Source: Eubacteriales bacterium
GTDB taxonomy: Bacteria; Bacillota; Clostridia; Lachnospirales; Lachnospiraceae
NCBI GenBank assembly: GCA_030536755.1
Contig: JAUNPJ010000003.1
Location: forward strand, 1 to 64,000
DNA: 64,000 nucleotides
Direction of reading: 5' to 3'
In this document: positions 51,403-60,723 of the stretch, in pieces
How the letters are laid out: every line of letters starts with the position of its first letter
Position numbering within the stretch: the stretch's first letter is position 1
Position numbers and translations under genes: made by a program
Notes under the pieces: generated by a model
What the model was told of the DNA's origin: nothing
Seen by the model: only the letters and a program-made list of their open reading frames with translations
Database searches by the model: none

Positions 51403-52403
51403 AAAAACGAATATTGGCTATTTGTGACCTGGAGGCGCTGTATGCCTGCAATTTTATGCAGTATATCAGCCAGAAAAAGTCGGTTCCCTTTGAAATTCAG
51501 GCGTTCACAAATACAGAAAAATTAATTGAGACTGCGAAAAAGGAGCGTATCGAAGTGCTTCTCATCTCAGATAAGGCGATGGATGAACGGATTCGCCAGC
51601 TCTCCGTCGGGCAGATCATTATTTTGTCGGAAGGGGTACATGATCCGAAGCTGGATCAGTATCCAAGCATTTATAAGTATCAGTCTTCGGAAAGTGTAAT
51701 TCGTGAGGTGATGGCTTGTTATGGGGAATCTATGCAGGAACCGATGGAAGTTACGGCACTCAAAAGGCCAGTGGTGATTTATGGCGTGTATTCGCCTTTG
51801 GGTCGTGTGCTCAAAACCTCGTTTGCGCTTTCGATGGGACAGATTCTGGCGAAAGAAAAGGCGGTACTGTATCTGAATCTGGAAGAATATGCCGGGTTCG
51901 AGCAATTGTTTGAACAAAATTTTGACCGCAATCTGAGTGACCTGATTTATTACATGAAACAAAGACAGAGAAATCTGACCCACCGCATCAGTCAGATGGT
52001 GCAGTCCGCTAACAATATGGACTATATTCCGCCAGCCGTGTCGCCGGCAGATATCCGAAATACGCAATATCAGGATTGGGATTTTTTGTTGGATGAGCTG
52101 GAGCTTCGCAGCTCTTATGAGGTTATCATTCTGGATCTTGGAGATGGCGTGGATGAGTTGTATCAGATTCTGGGACGCTGCAACCGGATTTTCATGCCCG
52201 TTCTGGAAGACACTGTTTCTAAAGCCAAGATTTTGCAGTTTGAGAATCTTCTTCGGCTTTGGAATGCTGTTTCTGTGCTGGAAAAGATTGAGAAGGTGAA
52301 ACCGCCGTTTTACAAATGTTCTGGCAGCGGAACACAGTATATGGAGCAATTGGTGTGGAGCCAGCTTGGCGATTACGTCAGGGAGGTTTTGAGAAAGGAT
52401 TGA
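51399..52403 (+). CDS. TadZ/CpaE-like ATPase
   Basis: A 334-residue MinD/ParA-related protein of the TadZ/CpaE type that positions the Tad machine. A receiver-like N-terminal domain (about 1-120) is followed by a degenerate ATPase domain; the Walker A region near YGVYSPLGRVLKTSFALSMG is non-canonical, and VIILDLGDGVDEL is Walker-B-like. The start is TTG 51399, overlapping the peptidase stop, with AGGAGG six bases upstream; no ATG fits. It is followed two bases later by the tadA-like gene. Confidence 0.8.
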   Translation: MKKRILAICDLEALYACNFMQYISQKKSVPFEIQAFTNTEKLIETAKKERIEVLLISDKAMDERIRQLSVGQIIILSEGVHDPKLDQYPSIYKYQSSESVIREVMACYGESMQEPMEVTALKRPVVIYGVYSPLGRVLKTSFALSMGQILAKEKAVLYLNLEEYAGFEQLFEQNFDRNLSDLIYYMKQRQRNLTHRISQMVQSANNMDYIPPAVSPADIRNTQYQDWDFLLDELELRSSYEVIILDLGDGVDELYQILGRCNRIFMPVLEDTVSKAKILQFENLLRLWNAVSVLEKIEKVKPPFYKCSGSGTQYMEQLVWSQLGDYVREVLRKD

Positions 52404-52405
52404 AC

Positions 52406-53596
52406 ATGAGCAGAGATAGATTTTTGGAGATCCGCAGTCTGTTGATGGAGAGGCTGGATCTGTCCAGAGAGCTGGAGGATGAGGAAATTCTGGAAATGAT
52501 TGATGAGCTGATTATCAGTTATTCGAAAGTACATTATCTGGCACTCAAGGAGATGGTTCAGCTTCGGCAGGAGCTATTCTACTCCATACGAAAACTGGAT
52601 GTTCTTCAGGAATTGATCGACGACAATGAGGTGACGGAAATCATGGTAAACGGACCGGAGAAAATTTTTGTGGAGCGGCGGGGACAGCTGACTCTCTGGG
52701 ACAAAGAATTTACGTCGCAGGAGAAGCTGGAGGATGTTATCCAGCAGATTGTCGGGCGCTGCAACCGCGTCGTGAATGAGTCGATGCCGATTGTCGATGC
52801 AAGGCTGGATAATGGCGCCCGTGTCAATGTGGTGATTCCGCCAGTGGCACTGGATGGACCGATTATGACGATAAGAAGGTTTCCGGATGCGCCGATTACA
52901 ATGAAAAGACTGATCGAGCTTGGAAGCATTACGCAGGAGTGCGCAGATTTTCTGCAGAAGCTGGTGGAAGCCAGGTATTCACTTTTGATCGGCGGAGGAA
53001 CCAGCAGCGGGAAGACAACTTTTTTGAGTGCGTTGTCAAATTACATTCCGGAAGATGAGCGAATCATCACGATTGAGGACAATGCGGAGCTTCAGATACA
53101 GGGAGTCAAAAATCTGGTGCGGATGGAGGCGAAGATGGCAAACATGGAAGGAAACCGTGAAATCAGTATTCGTGATCTGATTAAGACGAGTCTTCGCATG
53201 CGGCCGGATCGAATTGTCGTCGGCGAAGTACGGGGTGAGGAAGCCTGTGATCTTCTGACGAGTTTCAATACGGGACACGAAGGCGGAATCGCCACACTTC
53301 ATTCGAATTCCTGCCGCGATACGGTCAGCCGTCTGGAGACGATGGTGCTCATGGGGATGGAGATTCCGCTGGAGGCGATTCGCAGACAGATTGCTTCCGG
53401 GGTGGACATTCTGGTGCATCTGGGAAGATTAAAGGACAAGAGCAGAAAGCTTCTGGAGGTCAGTGAGATTCTTGGATTTGCACAGGGAGAGGTACAGCTG
53501 CAGACGCTGTTTTCGTATGATTACCGAAATGGTCTGCAGCAGGTGAGTGATTTGCAGCATACGGAAAAGTTAGAGAGAGCGGGGATAAAATTATGA
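52406..53596 (+). CDS. Tad secretion ATPase (TadA/CpaF family)
   Basis: A 396-residue type II/IV secretion ATPase that powers Flp pilus assembly. It has NEVTEIMVNGPEKIFVERRG, an Arg-rich segment TIRRFPDAPI, Walker A GGGTSSGKTTFLSAL, the Walker B/Asp-box region RPDRIVVGEVRGEEA and the His box GHEGGIATLHSNS. ATG 52406. Its stop overlaps the next start (ATGA), showing coupling with the tadB-like gene. Confidence 0.95.
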   Translation: MSRDRFLEIRSLLMERLDLSRELEDEEILEMIDELIISYSKVHYLALKEMVQLRQELFYSIRKLDVLQELIDDNEVTEIMVNGPEKIFVERRGQLTLWDKEFTSQEKLEDVIQQIVGRCNRVVNESMPIVDARLDNGARVNVVIPPVALDGPIMTIRRFPDAPITMKRLIELGSITQECADFLQKLVEARYSLLIGGGTSSGKTTFLSALSNYIPEDERIITIEDNAELQIQGVKNLVRMEAKMANMEGNREISIRDLIKTSLRMRPDRIVVGEVRGEEACDLLTSFNTGHEGGIATLHSNSCRDTVSRLETMVLMGMEIPLEAIRRQIASGVDILVHLGRLKDKSRKLLEVSEILGFAQGEVQLQTLFSYDYRNGLQQVSDLQHTEKLERAGIKL

Positions 53597-54336
53597 AGAG
53601 AAATTATGACACGTATCATTTTTCTGCAAAAGAGTGGGCTTTGTATCTGGCAGAAAGTCTGGCAATCTGCGGAGGTATCAATTACCTGTTTTACAAGAAT
53701 TGGTGGGTGTTTTTAGGGATGCTTCCGGTTCCGTTTTTGTTTCTTCGATACAAACGAAACGACTGTAAAAAGCAGCGCAGAAAACAGTTGAACTATCAGT
53801 TTAAGGATGCGCTGTCTTCACTCAGCGTAGCCTTGCAGGCGGGTTATTCAGTCGAAAACGCAGTCTGTGCCTGTACCAGAGATTTGGAGAAATTGTACAA
53901 ACCGGGAGAAGATATTTTGGAAGAATTTCACTATATGGAGGCACAATTGCAGGTGAGCGTACCGGTGGAAGAACTGTTTCTCGATCTTGGCAATCGATGC
54001 AAAGTGGAGGATATCGCCAATTTTGCTTCGGTATTTGCCACAGCAAAACGCACCGGTGGGGATATGGTCGCGATTTTGCAGAAAACAGCCCGCATTTTGG
54101 GGGATAAGATTGATGTGAAGAAAGAAATCGAGGCAACTGTGGCGGGAAAAAAGTCAGAACAATGGATTATGAGTATGATGCCGTTTGGAATCATTTTGTA
54201 TATGCAGATTACTTCTCCGGGATTTTTGCAGGTGTTGTATGGGAATGCGTTTGGTGTGGTGACTATGACAGTTTGTCTTGTGATTTATTTTGTGGCTTAC
54301 TGGATGGGAAAAAAGATTGTGGATATTGAAGTTTGA
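53593..54336 (+). CDS. Tad inner-membrane platform protein TadB (T2SSF family)
   Basis: A 247-residue GspF-type membrane protein. Two N-terminal helices are followed by the cytoplasmic helical domain (FKDALSSLSVALQAGYSVENA and a second KVEDIANFASVFATAKRTGG) and two C-terminal membrane helices. This is the TadB half of the TadB-TadC platform. The gene is coupled by four-base overlap to the ATPase gene. Confidence 0.88.
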   Translation: MKRNYDTYHFSAKEWALYLAESLAICGGINYLFYKNWWVFLGMLPVPFLFLRYKRNDCKKQRRKQLNYQFKDALSSLSVALQAGYSVENAVCACTRDLEKLYKPGEDILEEFHYMEAQLQVSVPVEELFLDLGNRCKVEDIANFASVFATAKRTGGDMVAILQKTARILGDKIDVKKEIEATVAGKKSEQWIMSMMPFGIILYMQITSPGFLQVLYGNAFGVVTMTVCLVIYFVAYWMGKKIVDIEV

Positions 54337-54349
54337 GTGAGGTGAGTGT

Positions 54350-55390
54350 TTGATCGGAATTCATATCGGGATGATGGCAGTGGTGCTGATTCTGTGGATT
54401 GGAGGAAAAGCGGGTTGGATTCCCTACAGAAGGTATGTGGAGCCGCCGGAATATAGAAAAATTCTTCTGGTGCTTTTGCTCGGCAATCTGGTTGGCATGT
54501 GCATCACCTGGCAAAACAATCAGGGAAGAGTTCTGCAGGATGGCTGTTATCTGGAACGGCCGCTGTATGGACAGGGGAATCGGACAGAGCAGTTTCTTGC
54601 CAGTGTGGAGGAAGAAGAGGTTATCATTTCCATGAGCATTCCGCAGCAGCAGGGAGAAGAGGAAACGCAGGAGAAAGAAGAGAAAAAGCTGAGTCCGCAA
54701 GAAGCACTGCGCGAGGCGATTCGAAAGGAAACACTGGCATTGAACGAGGAAAAACAGGAGCAGGATAAGTATTATCTGCCCTCACAGGTCAATGGAAAGC
54801 ACATTCAGTGGGCGTATCCGGCGGATCACAGCGGTATGATCTTGATGAGTCTTGCGATTCTTGCCGGCATTTTGCTGATCTTAATGAAGGATCGGCGAAA
54901 AAAGCAGGAATTGGAAAAACGAAAGGAGCAGATGCTTTGCGATTATCCGAATCTCGTCACAAAGCTCAGTCTGTTGGTGCGGGCGGGTATGACGATGCGA
55001 AGGGCGTTTAGCAAGACGGCGCTTGATTACCGTAAAAATAAACGGGACGATGAGGAACCGCGCTATGCATACGAAGAGATGTTGGTCACTTACTATGAGA
55101 TGGAGAGCGGGGTGTTGGAAGCCCAGGCGTATGAAAATTTCGGAAGAAGGTGCAATCAGGCACAATATCGGACACTTGCCACACTGTTGTCGCAGAATCT
55201 GAAGAAAGGCAGCCAGGGGCTTTTGGATATGCTGGAGCGGGAGTCGGTATCCGCCTTTGAAGACAGGAAAAGGCAGGCGAGGATTTTGGGCGAGGCAGCG
55301 GCGACTAAACTTTTGATTCCGATGGTACTGATGCTTCTGGTGGTGCTGGTGATTATTATGGTTCCGGCCTGTATGTCTTTTTATGGCTGA
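54350..55390 (+). CDS. Tad inner-membrane platform protein TadC (T2SSF family)
   Basis: A 346-residue membrane protein. After two N-terminal helices there is an acidic/Gln-rich extracytoplasmic-looking insert (about 75-160). The TadC-type domain follows with NLVTKLSLLVRAGMTMRRAF and a C-terminal helix pair. It starts at TTG 54350 with GAGGTGA upstream; the next ATG lies seven codons in. The insert is longer than in typical TadC. Confidence 0.82.
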   Translation: MIGIHIGMMAVVLILWIGGKAGWIPYRRYVEPPEYRKILLVLLLGNLVGMCITWQNNQGRVLQDGCYLERPLYGQGNRTEQFLASVEEEEVIISMSIPQQQGEEETQEKEEKKLSPQEALREAIRKETLALNEEKQEQDKYYLPSQVNGKHIQWAYPADHSGMILMSLAILAGILLILMKDRRKKQELEKRKEQMLCDYPNLVTKLSLLVRAGMTMRRAFSKTALDYRKNKRDDEEPRYAYEEMLVTYYEMESGVLEAQAYENFGRRCNQAQYRTLATLLSQNLKKGSQGLLDMLERESVSAFEDRKRQARILGEAAATKLLIPMVLMLLVVLVIIMVPACMSFYG

Positions 55391-55417
55391 CGCATATTGT
55401 GGAAAGGGGGTGAGCAT

Positions 55418-55585
55418 ATGGGTGAAATTCTGGCGTTTTGTCAGGAAGAGGATGCCATCGGTGTGGTGGAAATTCTGCTGATCTTAGTTGTTCTTATTGC
55501 TCTGGTCGTGATTTTTAAGGAGCAGCTCGTAAGTCTGGTCAATACACTTCTTGAGAAAATCACATCACAGAGCAACGATATCTAA
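55418..55585 (+). CDS. Flp1-type type IVb pilin
   Basis: A 55-residue pilin precursor with a short leader ending before a glycine, EDAIG, then a 20-residue hydrophobic helix VVEILLILVVLIALVVIFKE with Glu near position +5. It is probably cut by one of the two A24 peptidases in the operon. AAGGGGGTGAG precedes ATG 55418. It is the likely major subunit of the pilus. Confidence 0.85.
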   Translation: MGEILAFCQEEDAIGVVEILLILVVLIALVVIFKEQLVSLVNTLLEKITSQSNDI

Positions 55586-55610
55586 TGCATGAAAGAAAGG
55601 AGGATGTTCC

Positions 55611-57068
55611 TTGGGAAGAAGAGGAAGTGTGACGGTATTTTTTGCGTTGATTCTGTCCCTGTTGATCACGTTGGTGGTCAGTTGTTTTTGGTCAGCTCAG
55701 ATGGCGGCGGCCAGAGTACAGATTGCCGACGGAGCTGAGATCGGGTTGTATTCTCTGTTTGCGCAGTATGACAGCGAACTGCTGGAAACTTATAACCTAT
55801 TTTATCTGGACGGCGGTTTTGGGCAGGGAGAGCTGAATATGGGAAAGGTCTACGATACGGTAACCTCCTATATGGAGCCGGTGCTGCACCAGAATTACCA
55901 GAATCTTCGATTGGAATCCGGCGGAATTACAGGGTATCGTCTGGCTACGGATCATCAGGGAGAGTCGTTTCGGCAGCAGGCATCTGCCTACATGCGGGAA
56001 ACACTCGGAGCCCAGGGAATACAGCTCCTTCTGGATAAAGTAGAAAGGGGAAGTGAAGATGTACAGGAACAACAGAATACAAAGGAAGCTGCTCAGCAGG
56101 GAAACAGACTGGAAGATTACGACCGAGCTTTATCTGAGGCCTCAGGAAGCGGCGAAGAATCGGAAGGAGTCGTGGAAGTGGAACCGGGGGGAGAGGTGGA
56201 AGAAGTGATACCGCCGGTGGAAAATCCAATCGATACGATTCGCAGCATCCAGCAGATGGGAATTCTGGATTTGGTGCTTACGAATCCTTCGACAGTTTCA
56301 CAGAAGACGGCAGATGTATCTGCATTAGCGTCGAATCGGACTCTGCAGAAGGGAATGGGAATTTTTGAAGGTTGGGAAACACAGGGTGATGCAGCAGAAA
56401 CTCTTTTGTTTCAGGAATATATACTGAGGCAGGTGGGGAATTTTCGGCGGCCTGCCCAGAGTGGACAGTTGGAATATTTATGTGAATATATCATTGGAAA
56501 AAATGGCAGTGATGTGGATAACTTAAAATCTGTGGCGCATAGACTGCTGATGATTCGGGAAGGAATTAATTTTGTTTATCTGCTGGGAGATGCGCCAAAG
56601 CGGGCGCAGGCGGCAAGTCTGGCTGCCGCAATTTCGTCCGCACTTCTCATTCCGATGGCGTCCGGAATTGTGGAGATGGTTCTTCTTGGATGCTGGGCAT
56701 ATGGAGAGAGCATTTTGGATGTGCGGGAATTGTTTGAAGGAGGAAAGGTTTCTTTGATGAAGAATGCTTCCAACTGGCAGTTGGAGCTGGAAAATCTCGG
56801 CCAGCTTCTGCAGCGGATGGACACAGACCGCAGAGAGGATGCGCAGGGGATGGATTATGAAGATTATCTGCGGGTGCTGCTTTATCTGGAAGATTCGCAG
56901 ACGAAGACAATGAAGTGTCTGGATGCGTTTGAACTGACGGTGCGTGCGGTGCAGGGACATGAACAGTTTCGGATGGATTCCTGCCTGGATGCACTGGAGA
57001 TATCCGTGGATGTCCGTGCAAATAACCGAAAAACCTATTGTGTGACGAGACAGTATCGTTATCGATGA
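55611..57068 (+). CDS. DUF5702 / TadE-like pilus-associated protein
   Basis: A 485-residue protein with a TadE-type N-terminal membrane helix right after a short basic start (RRGSVTVFFALILSLLITLV). A large extracytoplasmic domain follows, with a Glu-rich disordered stretch at about 145-205 and a later hydrophobic segment (about 350-370). It starts at TTG 55611 behind AAAGGAGG. It matches the DUF5702 proteins that accompany Firmicutes Tad loci and is perhaps a minor pilin or assembly factor. Confidence 0.75.
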   Translation: MGRRGSVTVFFALILSLLITLVVSCFWSAQMAAARVQIADGAEIGLYSLFAQYDSELLETYNLFYLDGGFGQGELNMGKVYDTVTSYMEPVLHQNYQNLRLESGGITGYRLATDHQGESFRQQASAYMRETLGAQGIQLLLDKVERGSEDVQEQQNTKEAAQQGNRLEDYDRALSEASGSGEESEGVVEVEPGGEVEEVIPPVENPIDTIRSIQQMGILDLVLTNPSTVSQKTADVSALASNRTLQKGMGIFEGWETQGDAAETLLFQEYILRQVGNFRRPAQSGQLEYLCEYIIGKNGSDVDNLKSVAHRLLMIREGINFVYLLGDAPKRAQAASLAAAISSALLIPMASGIVEMVLLGCWAYGESILDVRELFEGGKVSLMKNASNWQLELENLGQLLQRMDTDRREDAQGMDYEDYLRVLLYLEDSQTKTMKCLDAFELTVRAVQGHEQFRMDSCLDALEISVDVRANNRKTYCVTRQYRYR

Positions 57069-57094
57069 AATCAGAGACAGGGAGGTGACTGCAG

Positions 57095-57850
57095 ATGCTT
57101 TTTCGTTCGAAGACAACAAAGAAAAAAATAAAAAAAGAAAACTCTCTTCAGGCCCGGTTTTGCCGCTTATCTATCCCCAAGGGTAAGAGGCACTTCGGCG
57201 AAAAGGTATCTTCAGGCATCTCCCGGTGTGCCAGTCTGACCGTGGAGAGCGCCGTGATCTTGCCCGTGTTCTTTCTGTGCATGTGCACCATGATCTGCTT
57301 TATGGATATTTATAAACTGCAGACGGAAAAATTGACGCAGCTGTGCGAGCAGGCGCGGGAGATGGGCATGTATGCCTATCCGCTTGGAACGGAGTCGGAT
57401 ATCGAACTGCCTTCCGTATATACATATCAGGCTCCGGTATCGTTTGTACGTCTTCCAACGCTTGTGATGGTTAATCGTGTGAAAGTGCATCCGTGGACAG
57501 GCTATCATCCGAATCAGGACGAGGAAAATGAACAGGAAGAGATGGTTTACATAACGGAGAATGGAGGCGTCTATCATACCAGTACGTCATGCAGCTATGT
57601 GGATTTGTCGGTGCGCCAGGAGCCGGGAATTTCGATTGAGAGTCTGCGAAACAAAGGCGGTGCAAAGTATCATGCATGCGAGCGGTGCGCGTACGGGCAG
57701 GAACCTGCGGGTGTGGTGTATGTAACGGATTATGGGACACGCTATCACAATCTGGCAGGCTGCAGTGGGCTGAAGCGTTCAGTCAGACTGGTGAAAAAGT
57801 CGGAAATTCCGGATTTGAGACAGTGCAGCAGGTGTCAGGCAATGCATTAA
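57095..57850 (+). CDS. TadE-like protein with duplicated Cys/His motif
   Basis: A 251-residue protein. A basic cytoplasmic N-terminus is followed by the TadE-type motif LTVESAVILPVFFLCMCTM (48-66) and a spacer. Two related 40-50-residue units follow. Unit 1 (151-198) runs VYITENGGVYHTSTSCSY to CERC; unit 2 (208-248) runs VYVTDYGTRYHNLAGCSG to CSRC. Each has Tyr-His-x4-Cys then Cys-x2-Cys, as in small zinc-binding modules found on secreted nucleases. This is an uncommon tail for a pseudopilin; metal binding is inferred. Confidence 0.75.
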   Translation: MLFRSKTTKKKIKKENSLQARFCRLSIPKGKRHFGEKVSSGISRCASLTVESAVILPVFFLCMCTMICFMDIYKLQTEKLTQLCEQAREMGMYAYPLGTESDIELPSVYTYQAPVSFVRLPTLVMVNRVKVHPWTGYHPNQDEENEQEEMVYITENGGVYHTSTSCSYVDLSVRQEPGISIESLRNKGGAKYHACERCAYGQEPAGVVYVTDYGTRYHNLAGCSGLKRSVRLVKKSEIPDLRQCSRCQAMH

Positions 57851-57863
57851 AAAAGGAGTAGAT

Positions 57864-58283
57864 ATGGAACATTTTTTAATCATGAGTTTTCTGGGAATCA
57901 ATTCCTGGATTGACATCCGAAAAAAGCAGATTTCGCTTTTGTCAGTTGGATTTTTTATGGTAGTTGGAATCGTCTATGAGTGCGTTGTGCTCGACAAAAA
58001 TCCGGCTGTCTTCTGGGGACTTTTGCCGGGCGCAGTACTGCTTGGCGTGAGCAAATTAAGCCGGGAGGCGCTTGGAATGGGAGATGCACTGCTGATGTTG
58101 GTGCTGGGAATTTATCTTGGACTGGAGGCGGCGTTTGATGTGCTCTTGCTGGCGTTATTTCTGGCGGCTGTCTGGGCAGGAATTCTTATTTTGGCAAAAA
58201 AGAAGAGCAGGAGTTATGCATTTCCCTTCGTGCCGTTTTTGATGATCGGATATGTAGGGAGGTGGATCTTGTGTCATCTTTAA
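57864..58283 (+). CDS. Second A24-type prepilin peptidase-like protein
   Basis: A 139-residue membrane protein with the two aspartate sites of A24 peptidases: SWIDIRKKQISL near residue 16 and the GxGD motif ALGMGDALLML. It is smaller than the TadV-like protein at the start of the operon. It overlaps the next gene by 13 bp. It may process a different prepilin or TadE-type proteins. Confidence 0.78.
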   Translation: MEHFLIMSFLGINSWIDIRKKQISLLSVGFFMVVGIVYECVVLDKNPAVFWGLLPGAVLLGVSKLSREALGMGDALLMLVLGIYLGLEAAFDVLLLALFLAAVWAGILILAKKKSRSYAFPFVPFLMIGYVGRWILCHL

Positions 58284-58699
58284 AATACAGAAAAGGAAGC
58301 TTTACGATTGAGACGGCCTGTCTGATGCCGCTGTTTTTGCTGGTTATTTTTGTTTGCATTTATCTCTGCTTTTATGTGCATAATCGGGCATGGCTGACCG
58401 CTGCGGCGCATGAGGCTGCGCTGGTCGGATGTCAGGAGATGCGCCTTCCCTCTGGAAATCCAGAGCAGGCGGCTTATGAGAGGGCAAGAATGCTGCTGTC
58501 CACGAAGCTGTTTGGTGCAGAAAATCTTCAGGTGCAGATTGAAAAGCAGGGAAAGGAAATGGTCGTGCGGTTTGATGCAGATACTGTCTGCGTCTATGGG
58601 CGGAGACGGTGGCATCTGCAGACGGAGGCAAAAGAAAAATATACCGATCCAGTGGCGTTTATCTGGAGGCTGAAGGGATTGGAAGGAATCGTTCATTAA
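58271..58699 (+). CDS. TadE-like pseudopilin
   Basis: A 142-residue protein with a basic start and the TadE motif SFTIETACLMPLFLLVIFV, followed by an extracytoplasmic alpha/beta tail. The start is GTG 58271, nine bases after AGGGAGG; GTG 58262 lies within that site. It overlaps the peptidase gene by 13 bp. Confidence 0.78.
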   Translation: MSSLKYRKGSFTIETACLMPLFLLVIFVCIYLCFYVHNRAWLTAAAHEAALVGCQEMRLPSGNPEQAAYERARMLLSTKLFGAENLQVQIEKQGKEMVVRFDADTVCVYGRRRWHLQTEAKEKYTDPVAFIWRLKGLEGIVH

Positions 58700-58712
58700 A
58701 AGGAGAAAAAGT

Positions 58713-60038
58713 ATGCAAGTAAATTATCAGAAGGATATTAACCACAATTATATGACCATTCAGGCGGAAAAGGAAATTGATATGGATTCCTATCCGATTC
58801 GCATGCTGCTGGGAAATGAAATCGCATCGCTGGTTCCCTGCAGGATTCAGGCCGTAGATGGAGGAAGAGTGTTTTGTTATGAAATCGGAAGCAGAGAGAC
58901 CGTCGAGTCCTGTTTTTTAAAAAAGAAGCTGGGGAAGGAAGCTATCCGGTTTCTGATGCAGGGAATGATCCAGGCGATCCAGGATATGCAGGCGTTTTTG
59001 CTGGATGTCAACCAGCTTGTCATCCGACCGGATCTGCTGTATTTCGATCGGGAAAAGAATGGACTGCAGTTTTGTTATTTTCCCGGTTATGATCATCAGA
59101 TTCAGGATCAGATTCGGAGTTTTCTGGAAACGATACTGCCTCTGATCGATCATGGAGATTCCGGTGCAGTTTCGATGGGATATGGCATGTATCAGAAAAC
59201 GATAGAAAAAAGCTTTCAGCTTGAACAGCTGAAGGAATATCTTTATAAAGAGGATGAACCGGCAGTGGAACAGATTACAAAAGAAGTAAAGGTAGAGCTG
59301 ACGGAGGAAGAACCACAGATGCAGCCGGAAGAGCCAGCGGAAAAAGAGAAGGTTCCGTGGGATACTCTGATTTTCAGCTGCATCTGGACGGTGGTGCTGC
59401 TTGGCATCTGCTGTCTTCGTTTTCTGGGATATTTGGATTTTCTCACAGTGCCGATGATACTTGGAATCTTTATTTTTGTGATGAGCGCGGTGTGCATCAA
59501 CGCCTTTTTGTGGAAAAGACAGCAGAAGAAAGGGAACGGCTGTGGAAAAGTATGGGCGGAAAGCAGCGCACTCCAGGCATCCATCCAGTGGCCGGGAAAG
59601 AATGAGGTGGATACGAAGCAGGTTCAGAAAATTTATCATGAAGAACAGCAAAAACAGGAAACAATATTTCCGGAAGAAACGCTTGCGGACAGCCGTCCAT
59701 TGTCTCTGGATGACACACAGCCGCTTCCTGTTATAAAGCTTCCTGCAAATGCGTGGCTGATCAGCAAAGAGGCAGAAAAGCGGCCGGATATCGAATTGAC
59801 GGGAGATCTGACGGTGATTGGAAAAGCAGAGGAAGTGGATGTGCAGATTCTTCTTCCTACTGTCAGCAGAGTGCATGCGAAGGTCTGGCGGGATGATGAA
59901 CAGTATTATATCCGTGATCTGGACTCCAGAAACGGAACCTTCGTGAATGGCATTCAGATTTCCGGAAAAAATAACTGCCGGATTCTTCCGGGCGACGAAG
60001 TATGCTTTGCAGATGCAGGCTATACCTTCCGTGTGTGA
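58713..60038 (+). CDS. DUF6382 and FHA domain membrane protein
   Basis: A 441-residue protein. The N-terminal DUF6382 domain (about 1-165) is followed by a Glu/Pro-rich linker, two membrane helices (about 220-268), a second linker and a C-terminal FHA domain (about 360-441: VSRVHAKVW, DLDSRNGTFVNG). FHA domains read phosphothreonine, so a Ser/Thr kinase probably regulates the pilus through it. AAAAGGAG precedes ATG 58713. It is the last gene of the Tad operon. Confidence 0.88.
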   Translation: MQVNYQKDINHNYMTIQAEKEIDMDSYPIRMLLGNEIASLVPCRIQAVDGGRVFCYEIGSRETVESCFLKKKLGKEAIRFLMQGMIQAIQDMQAFLLDVNQLVIRPDLLYFDREKNGLQFCYFPGYDHQIQDQIRSFLETILPLIDHGDSGAVSMGYGMYQKTIEKSFQLEQLKEYLYKEDEPAVEQITKEVKVELTEEEPQMQPEEPAEKEKVPWDTLIFSCIWTVVLLGICCLRFLGYLDFLTVPMILGIFIFVMSAVCINAFLWKRQQKKGNGCGKVWAESSALQASIQWPGKNEVDTKQVQKIYHEEQQKQETIFPEETLADSRPLSLDDTQPLPVIKLPANAWLISKEAEKRPDIELTGDLTVIGKAEEVDVQILLPTVSRVHAKVWRDDEQYYIRDLDSRNGTFVNGIQISGKNNCRILPGDEVCFADAGYTFRV

Positions 60039-60045
60039 TCCCCCG

Positions 60046-60074
60046 TTGCAATTGGAAATACCTTGTTTTATAAT
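60046..60074 (+). promoter_or_regulatory. Promoter of the rhomboid gene
   Basis: -35 TTGCAA (60046-60051) and -10 TATAAT (60069-60074), 17-bp spacer. Confidence 0.7.
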
Positions 60075-60105
60075 AGAAGGAATTCTGTGGAAACGAGGTA
60101 TTTGA

Positions 60106-60723
60106 ATGGAAGAACTGAAAAAAAGTCCGGTCACCTGGACGCTGATCGCAGTCAATGCACTTGTTTTTCTGGCAGTGGAACTGGCTGGAGGAAGCAATGA
60201 CATTTCCAATATGGTCCGATGGGGCGCTTCGTATGCACCGCTGATTCGGGAGCAGGGGCAGTACTATCGTCTGTTCACCTGTATGTTTCTGCATTTCGGA
60301 CTGGAGCATCTCGGCTACAATATGCTGATTTTGTATTTTGTGGGCGGACATCTGGAACGAGCAGTGGGAAAGCTGCGCTTTTTGCTGATTTATGTGATTG
60401 GCGGAACAGGAGCAAGTTACTGCTCCTATTATGTCGATGTTTTCCGCCAGGATGCGGTCGTTTCGGCCGGAGCGTCCGGCGCAGTCTTTGCTGCGCTTGG
60501 AGGACTGATCTGGATTTTGATTCTCAACCGCGGTCGTCTGGAAGAGATTTCTCTGAAAAAGCTGCTGTTGATGGCGCTGCTTTGTCTGTATTACGGGTTT
60601 GCAAGTAACGGAGTGGACAACACAGCGCACATCGGCGGCTTTGTTTTGGGTTTTTTGCTTGCTGTCTTATTGTGTCATCGCCCGCAGCAGAAAAAGCAGC
60701 AGTCAGTGATGGACGGGCAGTGA
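60106..60723 (+). CDS. Rhomboid-family intramembrane serine protease
   Basis: A 205-residue membrane protease. The catalytic dyad is Ser124 in GASGAVFAALGG and His175 in NTAHIGGFVLG. The oxyanion region FLHFGLEHLGYNM supplies His68 and Asn72. About six transmembrane helices are present. It follows the Tad operon but has its own promoter, and its last 21 bp overlap the convergent histidine kinase gene. Confidence 0.92.
   Translation: MEELKKSPVTWTLIAVNALVFLAVELAGGSNDISNMVRWGASYAPLIREQGQYYRLFTCMFLHFGLEHLGYNMLILYFVGGHLERAVGKLRFLLIYVIGGTGASYCSYYVDVFRQDAVVSAGASGAVFAALGGLIWILILNRGRLEEISLKKLLLMALLCLYYGFASNGVDNTAHIGGFVLGFLLAVLLCHRPQQKKQQSVMDGQ

Noticed and set aside
58917..60209. A 430-codon open frame on the minus strand
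   Set aside because: Antisense to the DUF6382-FHA gene and the rhomboid promoter; low-complexity translation.
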